Source: Hyphomicrobium sp.
Lineage (GTDB): Bacteria > Pseudomonadota > Alphaproteobacteria > Rhizobiales > Hyphomicrobiaceae
Reading direction: 5' to 3'
DNA: 64,000 nt
NCBI GenBank assembly: GCA_003987725.1
Contig: RXJH01000003.1
Coordinates: forward strand, 495,524 to 559,523
The notes under the pieces were generated by a model. The model had not been told where the DNA came from and ran no database searches. It worked only from the letters and a program-made list of their open reading frames with translations. This document shows, one piece after another, positions 1 through 9,993 of the stretch. Both the position numbers and the translations under genes were made by a program. Position 1 is the first letter of the stretch. Each line of letters begins with the position of its first letter.

Positions 1-869
1 GGCACCAAATTGACGATGTCCGCCCGAAGCGCTCCGATATGCCTTGCCCCTCGCACAATGTGCGGTTCGCGCTCGAGCTTTGTGCAGAGGAGGAGTTCCG
101 TGGAATACGACGCCAGATCGTTCACGGCAGCTTTGATGCACCCAATCTGTTCGGCCGGAAAACCGATGATAATTGTGTCGTACCTTCGCCGTTCAATCGC
201 GAACTTGAGGTCGTCAAGTCCACCATCGGCAGGGAGATCCTCGCGACGAACCTTCGTCGGCGCCAGATAAATCCCTTCGATCGCGGCTGATGGACCTGCA
301 ACTTCGGCGCTGGCTTTCATGGCGGCAATGAATTCGGGATCGCCGAACATTGCAATCCGCTGTCGAATTTTGCCCTGCGCCATCTTCCGGCGCACATAAT
401 GCATTCCCACGATCCGTACAGTGATCAGGAGGAACGCACTTATGCCGAACCACGTGAGGAGCCACCCTCTCGAATACCAATCGGCGAACTTGAGAATGTA
501 TAGAATTCCGAGAAGAAGAAGGAATGACGTCACAAGCACGCCGAAGATCTTGCCATATGGCACGACCGTTTGGCCGATCGAACTCGAATCGTAGAGGTCG
601 GCCCGCTTCAGAAAAAGATAAAGCGTGGCCGCCAACAGGGGAGCAGGCGCCAAATAGGGCCACCACGGCTGCATTCGGCCGATGAAAAGATCGAGGTAGA
701 GGAATTTGGCAGCGCACGCCGCCAGAATGACGGACAAAGCCTCAAAGATTGCGAGCACGGAAACGCACGTATCGCGCTTCGAAAATTTGGAAGCCCAGGC
801 AACCGGAAGCCGGAAAAACTGCCGACGACGAAGGGTGTCGAACTCAACGCGGGCACTAGTATTAGCCAT
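1..869 (-). CDS. Undecaprenyl-phosphate sugar phosphotransferase, N-terminal part (truncated by window edge)
   Basis: The minus-strand reading frame is open from an ATG at 869 to the left edge (about 289 residues). It starts MANTSARVEFDTLRRR and has four hydrophobic segments at roughly residues 38-60, 70-90, 110-128 and 135-155. A soluble Rossmann-like region follows (IAMFGDPEFIAAMKAS, then YDTIIIGFPAEQ). This is the layout of the N-terminal half of WcaJ/ExoY-type initiating glycosyl-1-phosphate transferases (CoA_binding_3 domain). The family transfers a hexose-1-phosphate to undecaprenyl phosphate at the inner membrane to start exopolysaccharide repeat units. The catalytic C-terminal domain would lie beyond the left edge, so function is inferred from the N-terminal half only. 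The gene runs away from the PPTase/PKS block and probably belongs to a polysaccharide locus outside the window. Confidence 0.72.
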   Translation of the reverse strand, partial: MANTSARVEFDTLRRRQFFRLPVAWASKFSKRDTCVSVLAIFEALSVILAACAAKFLYLDLFIGRMQPWWPYLAPAPLLAATLYLFLKRADLYDSSSIGQTVVPYGKIFGVLVTSFLLLLGILYILKFADWYSRGWLLTWFGISAFLLITVRIVGMHYVRRKMAQGKIRQRIAMFGDPEFIAAMKASAEVAGPSAAIEGIYLAPTKVRREDLPADGGLDDLKFAIERRRYDTIIIGFPAEQIGCIKAAVNDLASYSTELLLCTKLEREPHIVRGARHIGALRADIVNLV

Positions 870-1685
870 TTACGCCGCCACACAACTTAACTCAGTTCAT
901 CGTCGGACGAGCCGTAACGGGGCTTAACGCGCCCTCTTTGAAATTGACACTCGATCAATTGTTGGGAAATGCTGTTATTTTTAGGGACGATATTTAACAA
1001 TTGTTAGGTATTTCGCAAGCATTAGTCTGTAGTATGATTAAAGCGCTATGACAATTAGTCTCTCTGGCGGATACCAAACCGAATAGCTCGTCGTTTTTCT
1101 TTCGACGTCTTTCTGCATCGAAAGGCATCTGCTTTCGGTCCGCAAAGTGGATCTCGCGAAATATCCAATCGCTCTCGCCCAAGAATTAAGCTGCAGCGCA
1201 AATTGAACAAAGTCTCGGTTTCGCTCTGAGATTGCAGGCCGTCGGGTCGGAAAACAACCGAGCTATCCTTCGCTGGCTTTCATGATTTTCAGAGTCGGAA
1301 ACGGCAAAAGCCGGATTCTAACTTGTTGCCAGGCTTGGTGATTTGGGAAGGGTAGTGGAGGAAGTCGTCGCGACCAGAGGCCGGTCACGCAGATTAGTTA
1401 CGCGTCGTGCTAGGCAAAATTCTGAGCGAATTACGAATTGCCTGTGCCCGTAAAGTGCGCAGCCGGTGGCTTTAATGAGAACGGTGTTACACTATTTAGG
1501 GATATCAAAGCGCGCATTGCAGCAGTTGGGCCGGGGCGATTGTCTAGGGGCATGTACGATAAAATCTTCAATTTGCCCGGGTGTTCACCGTCGGCGTTAA
1601 ACGCAAGCCGCGAGCTTAATGCCAGCATTTCGCCGGCCTTATTCATCTTCGCCCGCTTTGTTCATCAAGGCTCGCTCCGGACGTC
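870..1685. other. Intergenic region without a supported gene
   Basis: About 815 bases lie between the divergent sugar transferase and PPTase genes. The stretch is visibly richer in A/T runs than its neighbours. Short open frames here (for example 1438-1704 plus, 994-1182 minus) have no recognisable protein signature. It should contain promoters for both flanking genes, but I could not pick convincing -35/-10 pairs. Confidence 0.5.
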
Positions 1686-2369
1686 GTGCGGACGAATGCC
1701 GTGAGCTACTTCGCAGGATTGCTCGATGCCAGAATTGCGATCGCCGAAGCGCCACTGACGGGTGAACCTCCATGTCTGCTGGCCGGCGAAGCGATCGCCG
1801 TCGCCCATGCCGTTCCGCGTCGCCGATTGGAGTTCGCCAAGGGTCGGGATTGCGCGCGGAAAGCCATGGCGTCCCTCGGCCACGCAAACGCGTCTTTGCC
1901 TCGTGGACAGGATCGAATGCCGGTTTGGCCGGACGAGCTCGTCGGCAGTATTACGCATACGGATGGGTGGACGGCATCGGCTGTGGCGCGGCGCGATCAG
2001 GGCTTCCATGCGATCGGCATCGATCTCGAGCCCGCAAATGAACTCGCGTTTGATCTCTGGGATGAGATTTGCACGCCCACGGAGCGAGCGATGCTGGCAG
2101 CGAATTGCGGTGTGACGCCGGGCGTCGCTGCTCACTTCATCTTCTGTCTGAAGGAGGCGGCCTTCAAATGCCAGTATCCAATTAGTGGGGCAATGCTGGA
2201 GTTCGCCGACTTGCTAGTCGATGTCGACGCTCAAGCCGGCACATTTGCGGCGACATATCAAAGGGCCGTACCCCAGTTTGAGATCCGTGATAGGCTTCTC
2301 GGACGTTTCGCCATCAGAGACGGTTATATCGCAAGTGCGGTCGTGGTGACGACGGAGCGCACGCCATGA
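1686..2369 (+). CDS. 4'-phosphopantetheinyl transferase, EntD type
   Basis: The 227-residue product has the size and motif order of EntD/Sfp-class phosphopantetheinyl transferases. SITHT (near residue 88) is followed by the Mg-binding GIDLEP (near 110) and FCLKEAAFKCQYP (near 153), which matches the family W/FxxKEA(F/Y)K signature. The enzyme moves 4'-phosphopantetheine from CoA to the conserved Ser of carrier domains in the cytoplasm. The obvious clients here are the PCP of the NRPS and the ACP of the PKS nearby. The chosen start is GTG at 1686; no in-frame ATG lies close by and no strong Shine-Dalgarno is visible, so the start is uncertain. The stop overlaps the next gene's start (ATGA at 2366-2369), suggesting translational coupling with the SGNH gene. 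Confidence 0.9.
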   Translation: MRTNAVSYFAGLLDARIAIAEAPLTGEPPCLLAGEAIAVAHAVPRRRLEFAKGRDCARKAMASLGHANASLPRGQDRMPVWPDELVGSITHTDGWTASAVARRDQGFHAIGIDLEPANELAFDLWDEICTPTERAMLAANCGVTPGVAAHFIFCLKEAAFKCQYPISGAMLEFADLLVDVDAQAGTFAATYQRAVPQFEIRDRLLGRFAIRDGYIASAVVVTTERTP

Positions 2370-3511
2370 GGCTGTGCATCAGTCAGCTGGGAGCCGTTCT
2401 CGCGGCTTTGACCATCCTCGGTATCAATGGAGGCTCGGCCATGAGTGAAGAAGCGCGCGGACCCTCCGTCGCGGCGGCATGGGCTGAGAGGGATCAAGTC
2501 GGCGCGTTCTACTCCGGCCATAGCCTCAGCGACGGTGTTCCGGAGGTCGTCGAACAGATCGCACGCTCGCTTGGACATCGCCTGAACTTCGAGGTCCAAA
2601 GCCTTGGCTATTCCCTCTTGCGTCAGCGGACGAAAGGTGAGGACCCGTCCTCGTCCGAGTGGCCGGGCTATCGTGCCGGCCATAACCGCCAGGGGAGCGG
2701 CCTGGATGTCGCTGAGGAACTGCGCCTGCCCAAGCGCCTGCCTCCCGGCACCAAGTATGACGTGCTGGTCGTTACGGAACGTCACGACCTTCCGGCCATT
2801 GCCCGCAGAGAGCGTACGTCTTTCTATCTGACGGAAATGGCCAAAAAGATCTTGGCCGGCAATCCCGATGCAGAAGTTCTGCTCTATCACACGTGGCTCA
2901 ACGTCGACCCTGACGCGCCATGGCCCTGGATCGACTACGAGCGGGCGGTCGCGCCGATGTGGGAATGCATCGCCAGCCGCGCGAACCTCGACTTGCCAGC
3001 GCGGGGCGATGTTCCGCGCGTCCGCGTGCTGCCGGGCGGCAGCGCGCTGGCGGAATTGGCCGCCGCTCTTTGGGATGGCAAAGTTCCGGGCGTCACGGCC
3101 AATACGCCGGCTGCGCGCGTGCGCCTTCTCTTCTCCGACACCGTGCATATGAGCGACGTCGGACGCTACTATATCGCGCTGCTGCACTACGCCATTCTCT
3201 TCGGCCAGAGCCCCGAGGGCGCAGCAATTCCCGCATTCATCTCACCGGCGATGGGCAAGTACATGCAAACGCAGGCTTGGCAATATGCGCAATCGTATGG
3301 CGAGCGCGCCAATACCGCCGCGCGGCGCGACATGGCCGCCTGCCGGACGCTGATGCAAGAGAAAGTCTGTCCGGCCTATTCGGCCTTTCGGAATAGCTCC
3401 GGAATGCCGCTACTGAAAACGCTGAAGCGCCAGATGGACACCTATTCCTGCAGGCGCGAGTACGCCGACGCACTGGATTCCGAAAATCCCTTCGCCGCGC
3501 CGAAAGATTGA
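2366..3511 (+). CDS. Secreted SGNH-hydrolase-like protein
   Basis: This 381-residue protein starts with a signal-peptide-like stretch (MRLCISQLGAVLAALTILG, cleavage plausible after GGSA). It then has a GDS-like block FYSGHSLSDGVP near residue 48 and a C-terminal DTVHMSDVGRYY near 254. The last supplies the Asp-x-x-His pair expected of SGNH/GDSL hydrolases; the Ser would be in GHSLSD. The family includes esterases and acyl or acetyl hydrolases acting on lipids and polysaccharides, usually outside the cytoplasm. The substrate cannot be read from the sequence. The 4-base overlap with the PPTase gene ties it to the natural-product cluster; a role in processing or deacylating the product is inference only. 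It ends about 27 bases before the convergent PKS stop. Confidence 0.7.
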   Translation: MRLCISQLGAVLAALTILGINGGSAMSEEARGPSVAAAWAERDQVGAFYSGHSLSDGVPEVVEQIARSLGHRLNFEVQSLGYSLLRQRTKGEDPSSSEWPGYRAGHNRQGSGLDVAEELRLPKRLPPGTKYDVLVVTERHDLPAIARRERTSFYLTEMAKKILAGNPDAEVLLYHTWLNVDPDAPWPWIDYERAVAPMWECIASRANLDLPARGDVPRVRVLPGGSALAELAAALWDGKVPGVTANTPAARVRLLFSDTVHMSDVGRYYIALLHYAILFGQSPEGAAIPAFISPAMGKYMQTQAWQYAQSYGERANTAARRDMAACRTLMQEKVCPAYSAFRNSSGMPLLKTLKRQMDTYSCRREYADALDSENPFAAPKD

Positions 3512-3537
3512 TCGGCGCTGCTGCGACGTCGGCCCAA

Positions 3538-6500
3538 TTAAATCGCGCGCGCGTCGAGAAGATCGGCTTTGCGGTCAAATTGGGTGACCGGGCCCGGACT
3601 GGCTTGTTCACGACTTGGAGCGACCGCCGTTTCGAGCGCCTTGTTAAGGTGTCCCATGAGCTCCAAGGAATTCGGTCCGAGCAGCAGTGTGTCGTGATCG
3701 CCGGAGATCACCACGGTTTCAATGCCGCCCATGATCACCTTGTCCCAACCATAGCTGGGGCCACCGCCGCTGAAGATGTAGTTCGCGCTTGCCGCCCGGA
3801 ACAGCATCGCCTTTCCGGCCCACGGCTGCGGACGATAACTCGAAGCGGCGCGCACAAAGTTATCCGTCAGCTGACGGTCTCTGAGGTCAAAGGGAACAGT
3901 TTCATCTCGTTGGAGATATTTGGCGATCTGCCGGCGCTGGAGTGCGTGGTGCAGCCACTCGAGCCTGAGCGAAATGATATTCTTGATGTAGCCGAGGCCT
4001 TCATTCCGCAGGCGTGACAGCTTGCGCTTGAAGTCCACGGTTTGGATGGGCATTTGCGGGTGGTAGGTATCGAAGAAGACGACGAGAGGCACATCCTCGC
4101 CGACTTCGGTCAGCTGCCGCGCCATTTCAAACGCGACCACGCCTCCGCCGGAATAACCCGCCAGGAGATAAGGTCCGTGGGGCTGCTGCGCGCGGATCTC
4201 GTCAACGTAGGCCTTCGCCATCTCCTGAATGGACTCGTGCGGCCGGTTCGAACCATCGATGCCGCGGGCCTGAAGACCGAAGAAGGGTTGGTCTTTAGGA
4301 AGCGCCCGGGAAATATCACGGAAGTTGAGGACGTTGCCGCCGGCGCCATGGACGCAGAACAGCGGAGGCCGATTTCCACCTTTGGTGATGTTGACCAAAT
4401 ACTGGAAGCGCTTTGGCGTGAAGGGGATTGTCGCGCCGACCTCGATTGCCGCGTCCGGAAAATTGATGCTTTTCGTAGCGTCCAGAGACGGGTGCGCTTC
4501 GTCTTCGCCGGGCTTTGACAGGCCTTCTTCTTCGTCCGCCTTGAAAGGACCGCGCAGCAGTTCAGCCGTTGCCGCAATTGTCGGAGCCTGAAACAGAACG
4601 GAGAGAGGCAGCTCGACCGTGAAATGCTTGCAAATTCGATTGAGCAGGCGGACCGCGATCAGAGATTGACCTCCGAGGTCGAAGAAGTCGTCCGTGATCG
4701 ATATACGCTGTACGCCGAGCATCTCCTTCCACATCGCCGCCAGCTCCCGCTCGACGGTGTCGCGGGGCGCGACGATATCGGCGTCACTGCCGGTGGCGTT
4801 CGCCTCTGACTGGGCCTTGGCCGTGGTCGCGTCAGAAACTTTGTGAGCGCCTGCATCCAACCGGGAAAGCCAAAGCTCCACGTCAAGTGTCGAGGCGATG
4901 ACTTGGGGAGAACTGTCATTGGCGAGAATACGGTCGAGCGCTTCCAATCCCTCTGAAGGCGTCATGCCCTCGCGCAGGTAGCCTTCCGCAGCCGTCTCCG
5001 TAGCTCGTGGCTTAGTCGAAGCGGCGGTGTCTGAGGCAGCAGCGCTCGTCGCAGCGAACGATTGTGCGCGGCGCATGATGTAGTGTTCGACGGAGACGAG
5101 CACGTTGCCTTGCTCATCGAGCAACGTGGCATCAAAAATCGCGCTCTTGCCGTCCGCAGAGCGCAATCTCACGTGGCTGTAAAGCTTTGCGGTGAGACCC
5201 CGCCGCACCAGAACACGGCCATATGAAAACGGGACATAGAATTCCTCGAGGCCGTTGAACCCCGGGATCAGCATCTGCGCTGCTCCCGTGGCCATGTCGA
5301 GCATCCCGGGGTGCAAGCCACACTCTGCAAGATCCGAATTGTAGGCATCCGGCAGTGCGATGTGGATGAGCGCTTCGCCGTCTCCCAATTGGATCGATTG
5401 GATGTTGGCCCAACGTGGTCCAAAATCCATGAAATGCTGCACGAGTCGACCGTTCGGAACCTCGACGGGACGGGAACAGCGCTCGCGGATGGCCGGTACC
5501 GATTCATGGGTGTCCGGTGGCGCATCGAAATACGCGACGCGAGCCGTCGCAAAAGGCTGCTCCTTGGAATCGCCAAACGCCGTGAAGGTGTGATCGCCGG
5601 TGCGGTTCAGTGTGATATTCAACGCCCGCGTTTCATCGGTGCCGACCGTGAACGGCTGCAGGAACGTGAGATCGCGGATCTCGATAGGTTTGTCTTCGGG
5701 CCGATGAGCCAATGCCGCGCGTGCAAGCTCCAGGTAGCCCGTGCCGGGTATCACAGCCTGGCCGCCCTTGACGACATGATCCCCGAGCAGCCAGTGCGTC
5801 TTCCGGCTGAGGACCGAGTGGAAACGCGACTGTTCAGCCTCGTCGCTCAGACAATCGCCGAGCGGCGGACCCGTATGAGCGACGGCTCGAACGCCATTCT
5901 GTTGCGGCTCACGTACCAGAGCCGCCAGCATGCCGACTTTCCACGCGTTCCAGTCGATGCTGATGGTGCGCGTGCGGCAACCCCGTGCCGAGCGGGCCTT
6001 TGCAAGTGCGTCGAGGAAAGCATTCGCGGCGGTGTAGTCCACCTGTCCCGGTAGCCCAAGGACCGAGCTGACGGATGAAAACAGGACCAGGAAATCCAGA
6101 TCGTTTTCGCCGAAGAGCGATTGCAAGACCAAGGCGCCTTTGGCCTTGACATCGAGAACCGGCGAGCTGGCCTCCGGCGGCCTGAGCGCGATCAACTGAT
6201 CCTGCAGTGCGCCTGCACTATGGAAGACGCCATCGATCCGGCCGAAGCGCCGTTGCGCCTCCGAAACCACACCCGCCATGGCCTTCCGATCCGTAACGTC
6301 GGCCGCAGCGAGCATCACCTCGGCGCCCAAGGCGCGCAGATTCCTGACACCTCTGATCCTGCGCGAGGTATCGTCATCCTCGCTGTGCTCTTTCAGCCAG
6401 GAATCCCAGGCAGTTTCTTCAGGAAGCGCGGAGCGGCCGACGCATACAAGGCGGGCTTTTCCATGCCGCGCCAGATGCTCCATGACTTCTAAGCCGATGC

Positions 6501-9500
6501 CACCAAGTCCGCCCGTAATGAGATAGACGCCGCGCTCACGCAACCATGTGCGTTGGGCCGGCGCTGGTTCGAGCGGTAGTTGATCGAAACGCTGCACCCA
6601 CCGTCCGTTCTTGCGCAGGACGACGAGGGGACTGCGATTGTCAGCTTGAACCTCGATCAGAAGACGATCCGCCAGCTGGGCTTCGGCGTCTGAGCCGGAT
6701 GGAGGAACGATCACATCCACGACAGAACACGACGCGTCAGGCGTTTCGCGCGGCAGGACGCGGCAGACGCCCGCCAAGGTCGCCTTTTCGGGATGAACCT
6801 CGCGCTCGCCTTCGAGCGCTTCGATCGCCGTACCGATTGCAGTCAGCCGGAAGCCGTCCGTACCGAAGGCAAACGTTTGCGATAGATAAAACAGGCTGTC
6901 GTAGTAGCGAACGATGTCCTGATCCCAGGCGGCAAGATCAGCTTCGGCTGCAGAGCGCAGGGGCCGCCACGGGCGCTGGGCCAAAGCCCACAGGTGTACG
7001 ACGTGGACCGGCGTCGCATTTTCCTGACGCAAGGCGACCTTCAATTTCGCGTAGTCTTCAGCATTCGACGGGTCGATGCCAAAGACCAGTCCATCGCGCA
7101 CGCTGAAGCGTGTCGACGGCTCAACGGTCGCAACCGTCACGCCTGATTTGCGAAGACGGGCGACAAGTGCAGCGGCCAACGATGAGCCGTCTGTAAATAC
7201 CAGCCATGGCTTCCGTAGCTGTTCGGCCGAAATCGGATTGGGCTGAACCGAACGATGGAATGATGGCGCAGAGAACCACTTTGTCAGATCGCTCCTGCGT
7301 CTCAGCGTCGGCTGAGCGGCGTGAGTGACGCCCTTTTCGATCCAATACCGCTGATGTTCGAAGGGATACGTGGGCAGCGGCACCCGGTGTTGAGGACCAC
7401 GCGTCAACTGGCTGAGATCGATGTCGCCGCCAGCGACCCAGACCTTGCCAACGGCTTCCAACAGGAACGCAACGTCGGAAACGCTCTCTTGAGGATGCCG
7501 CAACGTATTGGCGACAACGGCGGCCTTCACCGGCTGCTGCCGGCACAGGCTGGAAAGCGTGCGCCCCGGCCCGACCTCAAGCAGCGCGCGGCCACGAGTC
7601 TGCAGCAACGTCGCCGCGCCTTCGTCGAAGCGCACCGTATTGCGCAGGTGACGAACCCAGTAAGTCGGGTCGGTCGCTTCCGCATCGGTGATCCAGGTTC
7701 CCGTGAAGTTGGAAACAAACGGAATCCGTGGCTTCTGGAAGGCAATCTTCCGGCAGTAGCGTTCGAACTCCGGCAGGATCGGCTCAAGCATCGCCGAGTG
7801 CGCGGCCACGTCGATATGAACGCGCGTGCACTCGACCTCGGCCGCCGCGAGCTTCTGCTCGAGCTGCGCGATCGCTCGAACCGGACCCGATGCGACGCAA
7901 AGCGTTGGACCGTTGACCGCGGCAATCGAGAGTTCATCAGAGAGAAATTTACGCGCTTCTGCCTCGGGAAGCGGAATGGACAACATCGCGCCACGGGGGA
8001 GCTTTTCGAACAGCCTGCCACGCATCGCGACCAGAGAAATCGCTTCTCGCATCGAAAGGACGCCTGCGACGCAAGCAGCCGCATACTCGCCAGCACTATG
8101 CCCGATCATGGCCGCAGGCGTCACACCCCACGATGCCAGCAGTTTGACCAGTGCGTATTCGGTTGCAAAGAGAGCAGGTAACGCCAGCGATGGCGCAGCA
8201 AGTTTGAGGTTCGAAATCTCAGCCGAGCTCGGCGGCGCGAACATCAGCGAGCGCAGATCGACACCAAGTTCTGGCTGAACGACGGCAAGGCATTCGTCGA
8301 TGGCCTTGCGATATTCAGGAAACTTTGCGTAAAGCTCTGCCCCCATCCCGCAATACTGCGCCCCGCCGCCGGGGAAAAGAAAGACCGTGGAATGGGGCTC
8401 GCGCGCGGCCTTGCCCGTGAACACCTGGCGCGCGTCGTTCTCATCAAGCGGTGTTGCAGCCGACGCTGCGCTGGTCGCAACAATCGCGCGGCGATGCTCG
8501 AACGTCTCGCGCCCATTGATTAGCGTGAAGGCAACATCGTCTAGCCGCTGCTGGTGATCCGCACGCAGATGATTGGACAGGTTTTTAGAAGCTGCGTCGA
8601 GGGCCTTGTTGCTGCGCGCTGAGAGCACCAGCAACTGCGGTTCGCTTTCACCGCCAACGTCTGACCTGCGCGGCGGTGCCTCTTCGAGAACGAGGTGAGC
8701 GTTGGTACCTCCAGCGCCTAAGCTCGTGATGCCGGCGATCCGCCGCTTGCCGGACCGCGCATTCCATGGCTGAAGGCTCGCATTGACGAAGAACGGCGTA
8801 TTCGACAGATCGGCCTGCGGGTTTGGCCGCTGGTAGTGAAGAGACGCAGGAAGTTCACGGTGCTCGAGTGCACAGATCACCTTGATGAGGCCGCAAATGC
8901 CGGACGCCTCTCCCGCGTGCCCGATGTTGGATTTGAGCGAGCCAATGGCGCAAGACTGCTTCGGCACTTCCGGCCCAAACGCCTCGACAAGTGCCGCGAC
9001 CTCAATCGGATCGCCTATCAGCGTGCCGGTCCCATGGGCCTCGATGTAAGAAACATCGCTCGGCTCAATATCGGCCAGAGCGAGGGCTTCCGAAATCACT
9101 CGCGCTTGCCCGCTCACGCTGGGTGCAAGGTAGCCCACCTTGTCGGATCCGTCGTTGTTGACGGCGGAAGCCCGTATCACTGCGCGGATGCAATCTCCGT
9201 CGCGGACGGCGTCAGAAAGTCGTTTCAGCAGGACGCAACCCGTCGCTGAAGCCATGACGGTTCCACTGGCATCGGCGTCGAAGGGGCGGCAATGCCCGTC
9301 GGGCGAGAGGATCTCTCCTGGTCGATAGAGATAGCCGGTCTGCTCCGGATAGATCGTTGAAGCGCCGGCCAGCGCGACGTCGCATTCACCGTTGAGCAGA
9401 CTCTGACATGCAACGTGCACAGCAACCAAGGACGACGAACACGCCGTCTGCACGTTCATGCTTGGGCCGCTGAGGTTCAACTCATACGAAACGCGCGTGG

Positions 9501-9993
9501 CAAGAAAATTGGAGTCGTTGCCGGTATGGCGCAAAAGCCATGCTCCGACCGTCTCCAGTACCTCTTGGTTGGTGACGAGATTATAGGTGAAATATTCGGT
9601 GGCGCCGGAGGCGGCAAAGACTCCAACTCGTCCGTCGATTTTTTCGCCGACGTATCCCGCGTCCTCGAAAGCCTCCCAAGAGCATTCCAAAAAGAAACGG
9701 TGCTGAGGGTCAAAGACCGCGGCGTCGCGCGGCGACAATCCGAAAAACGCAGCGTCGAATTGGTCTATCCCGTCCAAATAGCCGCAAGCTTTTACGTAGG
9801 CCGGATCGCGAACGGTTTCGAGCGAAACGCCCGATGCAACTAATTCTTCTTCACTGAATACGCGAATGGACTCGCGGCCTTCGCGGAGGTTTTTCCAGAA
9901 GGTGGCGACGTTGGATGCGCCGGGGAACCTGCCCGACATGCCGATGATCGCAATCGCATGACCTTGGTCTTCGTTCCGATCCCCCTGTGTCAT
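3538..9993 (-). CDS. Type I modular polyketide synthase, KS-AT-KR-DH-ACP-TE
   Basis: This is a 2151-residue single-module PKS. The KS spans about 12-440, with active-site TACSSS near 184, EAHGTGT near 320 and NIGHAGE near 357. The AT spans about 535-840, with LFPGGGAQ and GHSAGEY near 633; its VAAHS motif suggests malonyl rather than methylmalonyl loading, but this is weak. A KR structural part is followed by a catalytic KR (ITGGLGGIG near 1157; Tyr in VDYTAANAF near 1321). A DH-type hot-dog domain begins near 1400 (LLGDHVVKGGQAVIPGTG). The ACP is near 1740-1810 (DDFFDLGGQSL), and a type I thioesterase near 1880-2130 (GYSGGG). The DH after the KR is not the common order. The TE makes this the likely final, releasing enzyme. 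ATG at 9993 follows a good GGAGG. It is divergent from the NRPS and probably shares its control region. Confidence 0.95.
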   Translation of the reverse strand: MTQGDRNEDQGHAIAIIGMSGRFPGASNVATFWKNLREGRESIRVFSEEELVASGVSLETVRDPAYVKACGYLDGIDQFDAAFFGLSPRDAAVFDPQHRFFLECSWEAFEDAGYVGEKIDGRVGVFAASGATEYFTYNLVTNQEVLETVGAWLLRHTGNDSNFLATRVSYELNLSGPSMNVQTACSSSLVAVHVACQSLLNGECDVALAGASTIYPEQTGYLYRPGEILSPDGHCRPFDADASGTVMASATGCVLLKRLSDAVRDGDCIRAVIRASAVNNDGSDKVGYLAPSVSGQARVISEALALADIEPSDVSYIEAHGTGTLIGDPIEVAALVEAFGPEVPKQSCAIGSLKSNIGHAGEASGICGLIKVICALEHRELPASLHYQRPNPQADLSNTPFFVNASLQPWNARSGKRRIAGITSLGAGGTNAHLVLEEAPPRRSDVGGESEPQLLVLSARSNKALDAASKNLSNHLRADHQQRLDDVAFTLINGRETFEHRRAIVATSAASAATPLDENDARQVFTGKAAREPHSTVFLFPGGGAQYCGMGAELYAKFPEYRKAIDECLAVVQPELGVDLRSLMFAPPSSAEISNLKLAAPSLALPALFATEYALVKLLASWGVTPAAMIGHSAGEYAAACVAGVLSMREAISLVAMRGRLFEKLPRGAMLSIPLPEAEARKFLSDELSIAAVNGPTLCVASGPVRAIAQLEQKLAAAEVECTRVHIDVAAHSAMLEPILPEFERYCRKIAFQKPRIPFVSNFTGTWITDAEATDPTYWVRHLRNTVRFDEGAATLLQTRGRALLEVGPGRTLSSLCRQQPVKAAVVANTLRHPQESVSDVAFLLEAVGKVWVAGGDIDLSQLTRGPQHRVPLPTYPFEHQRYWIEKGVTHAAQPTLRRRSDLTKWFSAPSFHRSVQPNPISAEQLRKPWLVFTDGSSLAAALVARLRKSGVTVATVEPSTRFSVRDGLVFGIDPSNAEDYAKLKVALRQENATPVHVVHLWALAQRPWRPLRSAAEADLAAWDQDIVRYYDSLFYLSQTFAFGTDGFRLTAIGTAIEALEGEREVHPEKATLAGVCRVLPRETPDASCSVVDVIVPPSGSDAEAQLADRLLIEVQADNRSPLVVLRKNGRWVQRFDQLPLEPAPAQRTWLRERGVYLITGGLGGIGLEVMEHLARHGKARLVCVGRSALPEETAWDSWLKEHSEDDDTSRRIRGVRNLRALGAEVMLAAADVTDRKAMAGVVSEAQRRFGRIDGVFHSAGALQDQLIALRPPEASSPVLDVKAKGALVLQSLFGENDLDFLVLFSSVSSVLGLPGQVDYTAANAFLDALAKARSARGCRTRTISIDWNAWKVGMLAALVREPQQNGVRAVAHTGPPLGDCLSDEAEQSRFHSVLSRKTHWLLGDHVVKGGQAVIPGTGYLELARAALAHRPEDKPIEIRDLTFLQPFTVGTDETRALNITLNRTGDHTFTAFGDSKEQPFATARVAYFDAPPDTHESVPAIRERCSRPVEVPNGRLVQHFMDFGPRWANIQSIQLGDGEALIHIALPDAYNSDLAECGLHPGMLDMATGAAQMLIPGFNGLEEFYVPFSYGRVLVRRGLTAKLYSHVRLRSADGKSAIFDATLLDEQGNVLVSVEHYIMRRAQSFAATSAAASDTAASTKPRATETAAEGYLREGMTPSEGLEALDRILANDSSPQVIASTLDVELWLSRLDAGAHKVSDATTAKAQSEANATGSDADIVAPRDTVERELAAMWKEMLGVQRISITDDFFDLGGQSLIAVRLLNRICKHFTVELPLSVLFQAPTIAATAELLRGPFKADEEEGLSKPGEDEAHPSLDATKSINFPDAAIEVGATIPFTPKRFQYLVNITKGGNRPPLFCVHGAGGNVLNFRDISRALPKDQPFFGLQARGIDGSNRPHESIQEMAKAYVDEIRAQQPHGPYLLAGYSGGGVVAFEMARQLTEVGEDVPLVVFFDTYHPQMPIQTVDFKRKLSRLRNEGLGYIKNIISLRLEWLHHALQRRQIAKYLQRDETVPFDLRDRQLTDNFVRAASSYRPQPWAGKAMLFRAASANYIFSGGGPSYGWDKVIMGGIETVVISGDHDTLLLGPNSLELMGHLNKALETAVAPSREQASPGPVTQFDRKADLLDARAI

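Noticed and set aside
1438-1704. 88-codon frame upstream of the PPTase
   Set aside because: No ribosome-binding site or signature; overlaps the PPTase start in a different phase.
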